60,000 nt of DNA, from assembly GCF_029227915.1 (NCBI RefSeq), contig NC_079882.1:28388001-28448000 (forward strand), read 5' to 3'. Below the pieces are notes generated by a model that saw only the letters and a program-made list of their open reading frames with translations, did no database searches and was not told the origin of the DNA. The DNA comes from Hydractinia symbiolongicarpus (Eukaryota > Cnidaria > Hydrozoa > Anthoathecata > Hydractiniidae). Each line of letters begins with the position of its first letter. Positions within the stretch are counted from its first letter, which is position 1. Below are positions 59,801 through 60,000 of this stretch, in pieces. A program made the position numbers and the translations under genes.

Positions 59801-60000
59801 CTACGCAGACGTTATCTAATATGCAACGAGTTGTCATTGCAGAGGATACACTCCACCGCGGAACTAAATCGCGTGAGATTCTTTCTGAATTAGGAATTCC
59901 AGAAGAAGCCTTTCAAACCGAAAAGGCCGTGATATACTCCTATGTGTTCAAAAATAATGTTTTATTTATTCCACAAACACTTCTTAAACAGAACAAGTTT
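47919..60000 (+). CDS. Adhesion-GPCR-like receptor, N-terminal 1,892 codons (10 Ig, SEA, HormR-like, GAIN start); runs off the window
   Basis: Exons: 47919-47976, 48386-50008, 50087-50386, 51244-51561, 52047-52355, 52513-52812, 53322-53633, 54278-54586, 54991-55299, 55742-56059, 56379-56714, 56836-56945, 57697-57767, 58167-58315, 58657-58889, 59025-59210, 59566 to beyond 60000. All junctions are GT-AG and in phase. Order: signal peptide (1-19), Ig1 with a mucin-like insertion (20-560), Ig2-Ig10, one per phase 1-1 exon (561-1497), SEA (about 1498-1607, EGSINV at 1559-1564), Cys-rich hormone-receptor-like module (about 1608-1670), then text typical of the N-terminal GAIN subdomain. This order resembles the ADGRF group (for example GPR116/ADGRF5: SEA plus Ig plus GAIN). 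The GPS and seven-helix region would lie to the right, so receptor identity is inferred from the ectodomain alone. Confidence 0.8.
48590..49715 (+). repeat. Coding minisatellite, 18/36/198-bp hierarchical array
   Basis: The base unit is 18 bp in two versions, encoding TPSPPS and T(S/P)SPGD, mostly alternating as a 36-bp dimer (about 31 dimers). Superimposed is a longer period: the landmark ACACCATCACCAGG followed by the doubled TPSPPS and the CTAGGAGAC variant starts at 48847, 49081, 49279 and 49477, that is steps of 234, 198 and 198 bp. All units are multiples of 18, so the frame is preserved throughout. The complementary strand is also open for most of the array, but only as a by-product of the repeat. 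Confidence 0.95.
49819..49833 (+). other. Predicted proprotein-convertase site RRKRR
   Basis: Codons for RRKR followed by RD (residues 498-503) match the furin consensus R-X-K/R-R. The site lies in a predicted flexible Pro-rich linker, in a secreted ectodomain, so it would be accessible. Cleavage is inferred, not shown. Confidence 0.6.
52890..53200 (-). mobile_element. LINE 3'-end relic, reverse orientation
   Basis: Read on the minus strand from about 53200 downward, this intronic stretch gives decayed text like LSWLGHMEKIEEDNWVR followed by an Arg/Lys-rich segment and KERTLI*PIQHIE. That is the typical C-terminus of RTE/CR1-like LINE polymerases downstream of the RT domain, and it ends in a GATGATAGTGGTGGTGACAATG-like tail. 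It has many stops and is a dead fragment. Tail style is the same as the relic at 30770-31545. Confidence 0.65.
53848..53898 (+). repeat. (CAT)n/(CGT)n trinucleotide microsatellite
   Basis: A run of ATC, then a pure CGT trinucleotide stretch (about eleven units) in the intron between the Ig6 and Ig7 exons. Confidence 0.9.
57349..57630 (+). repeat. 18-bp intronic minisatellite (GGTGGTATATATATAA type)
   Basis: About fifteen copies of an 18-bp unit, mainly ATAGGTGGTATATATATA, interspersed with a variant ATAACTGATGGTGTACAT. The array lies in the intron between the first two SEA exons. The long open frame on the minus strand here is only the repeat read in one direction. Confidence 0.9.
57984..58000 (+). 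repeat. (CAGA)n microsatellite
   Basis: A short CAGA tetranucleotide run in the intron preceding the third SEA exon. Confidence 0.85.
58657..58889 (+). other. Hormone-receptor-like Cys-rich module exon
   Basis: Encodes about 78 residues with CCHESR at the start and, later, KCRYRSSGQTTHRQCVPD followed by QWSQVNLTEC. The spacing of Cys, Arg-x-Cys, Trp and final Asn-x-Thr-x-Cys fits the HormR module often found before GAIN in adhesion GPCRs. Assignment by pattern only. Confidence 0.55.
59025..60000 (+). other. Start of GAIN domain (exons 59025-59210 and 59566 onward)
   Basis: Text such as VAFATDIISSVVKNIDTN, then after the intron VIENIVNTTNNLIRADIQ and LAVAYLPKANLSI, is typical of the helical GAIN subdomain A and the entry into subdomain B. 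The frame is still open at the window edge (145 codons in the last exon). The GPS motif would be expected further right. Confidence 0.65.

Overview
The window is AT-rich, intron-dense animal DNA. It holds three essentially readable conserved genes plus the 5' portion of a fourth. Short phase-matched exons, small AT-rich introns and vertebrate-like gene content, together with the ectodomain of an invertebrate adhesion GPCR and a mix of Helitron, TIR and LINE relics, suggest an early-branching metazoan. A cnidarian, perhaps a hydrozoan, is my best guess, but no marker here proves it. All gene models below were built by hand from splice signals, reading-frame phase across junctions and remembered family sequence; no search was run.

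Layout: (1) 208-18097, minus strand: TMEM131, 31 coding exons from a signal peptide through the PapD-like luminal region and the single membrane segment into a Ser/Lys-rich cytosolic tail; the last exon(s) lie beyond the left edge. (2) 18098-22783: intergenic, with a CpG-richer putative promoter and a roughly 128-bp tandem repeat. (3) 22784-27167, minus: a complete eIF4E-binding protein (4E-BP), 118 aa, whose mTORC1-docking TOS motif sits in an eight-codon terminal micro-exon. Its first intron carries a 99-bp Helitron-like element and a 795-bp TIR element. (4) 28031-45510, plus: PATL1 (Pat1), probably head-to-head with 4E-BP across a shared 0.86-kb promoter region with CACGTG boxes, an AP-1-like site and a palindromic NRF-1-type site. 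Its long first intron holds a deleted LINE relic. A TIR element of about 1.07 kb lies in the second intron. (5) 45511-47918: intergenic. (6) 47919 to the right edge, plus: the N-terminal 1,892 codons of an adhesion-GPCR-like receptor with signal peptide, ten Ig-like domains, SEA, a hormone-receptor-like Cys module and the start of a GAIN domain. The 7TM part lies beyond the window.

Functionally, 4E-BP and Pat1 are both repressors of translation or mRNA fate: 4E-BP blocks eIF4E under low mTORC1 activity, and Pat1 links deadenylated mRNA to decapping in P-bodies. Their apparent divergent promoter is therefore notable. TMEM131 acts in secretory-pathway cargo handling. The most unusual object is the receptor's first Ig-like domain. 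Its coding exon is interrupted by a minisatellite of about 1.1 kb encoding a Pro/Ser/Thr-rich mucin-like array, followed directly by a furin-type RRKR site, with the predicted disulfide cysteines on opposite sides of the insertion. The remaining nine Ig exons alternate between two types, as if a two-domain unit had been repeatedly duplicated.
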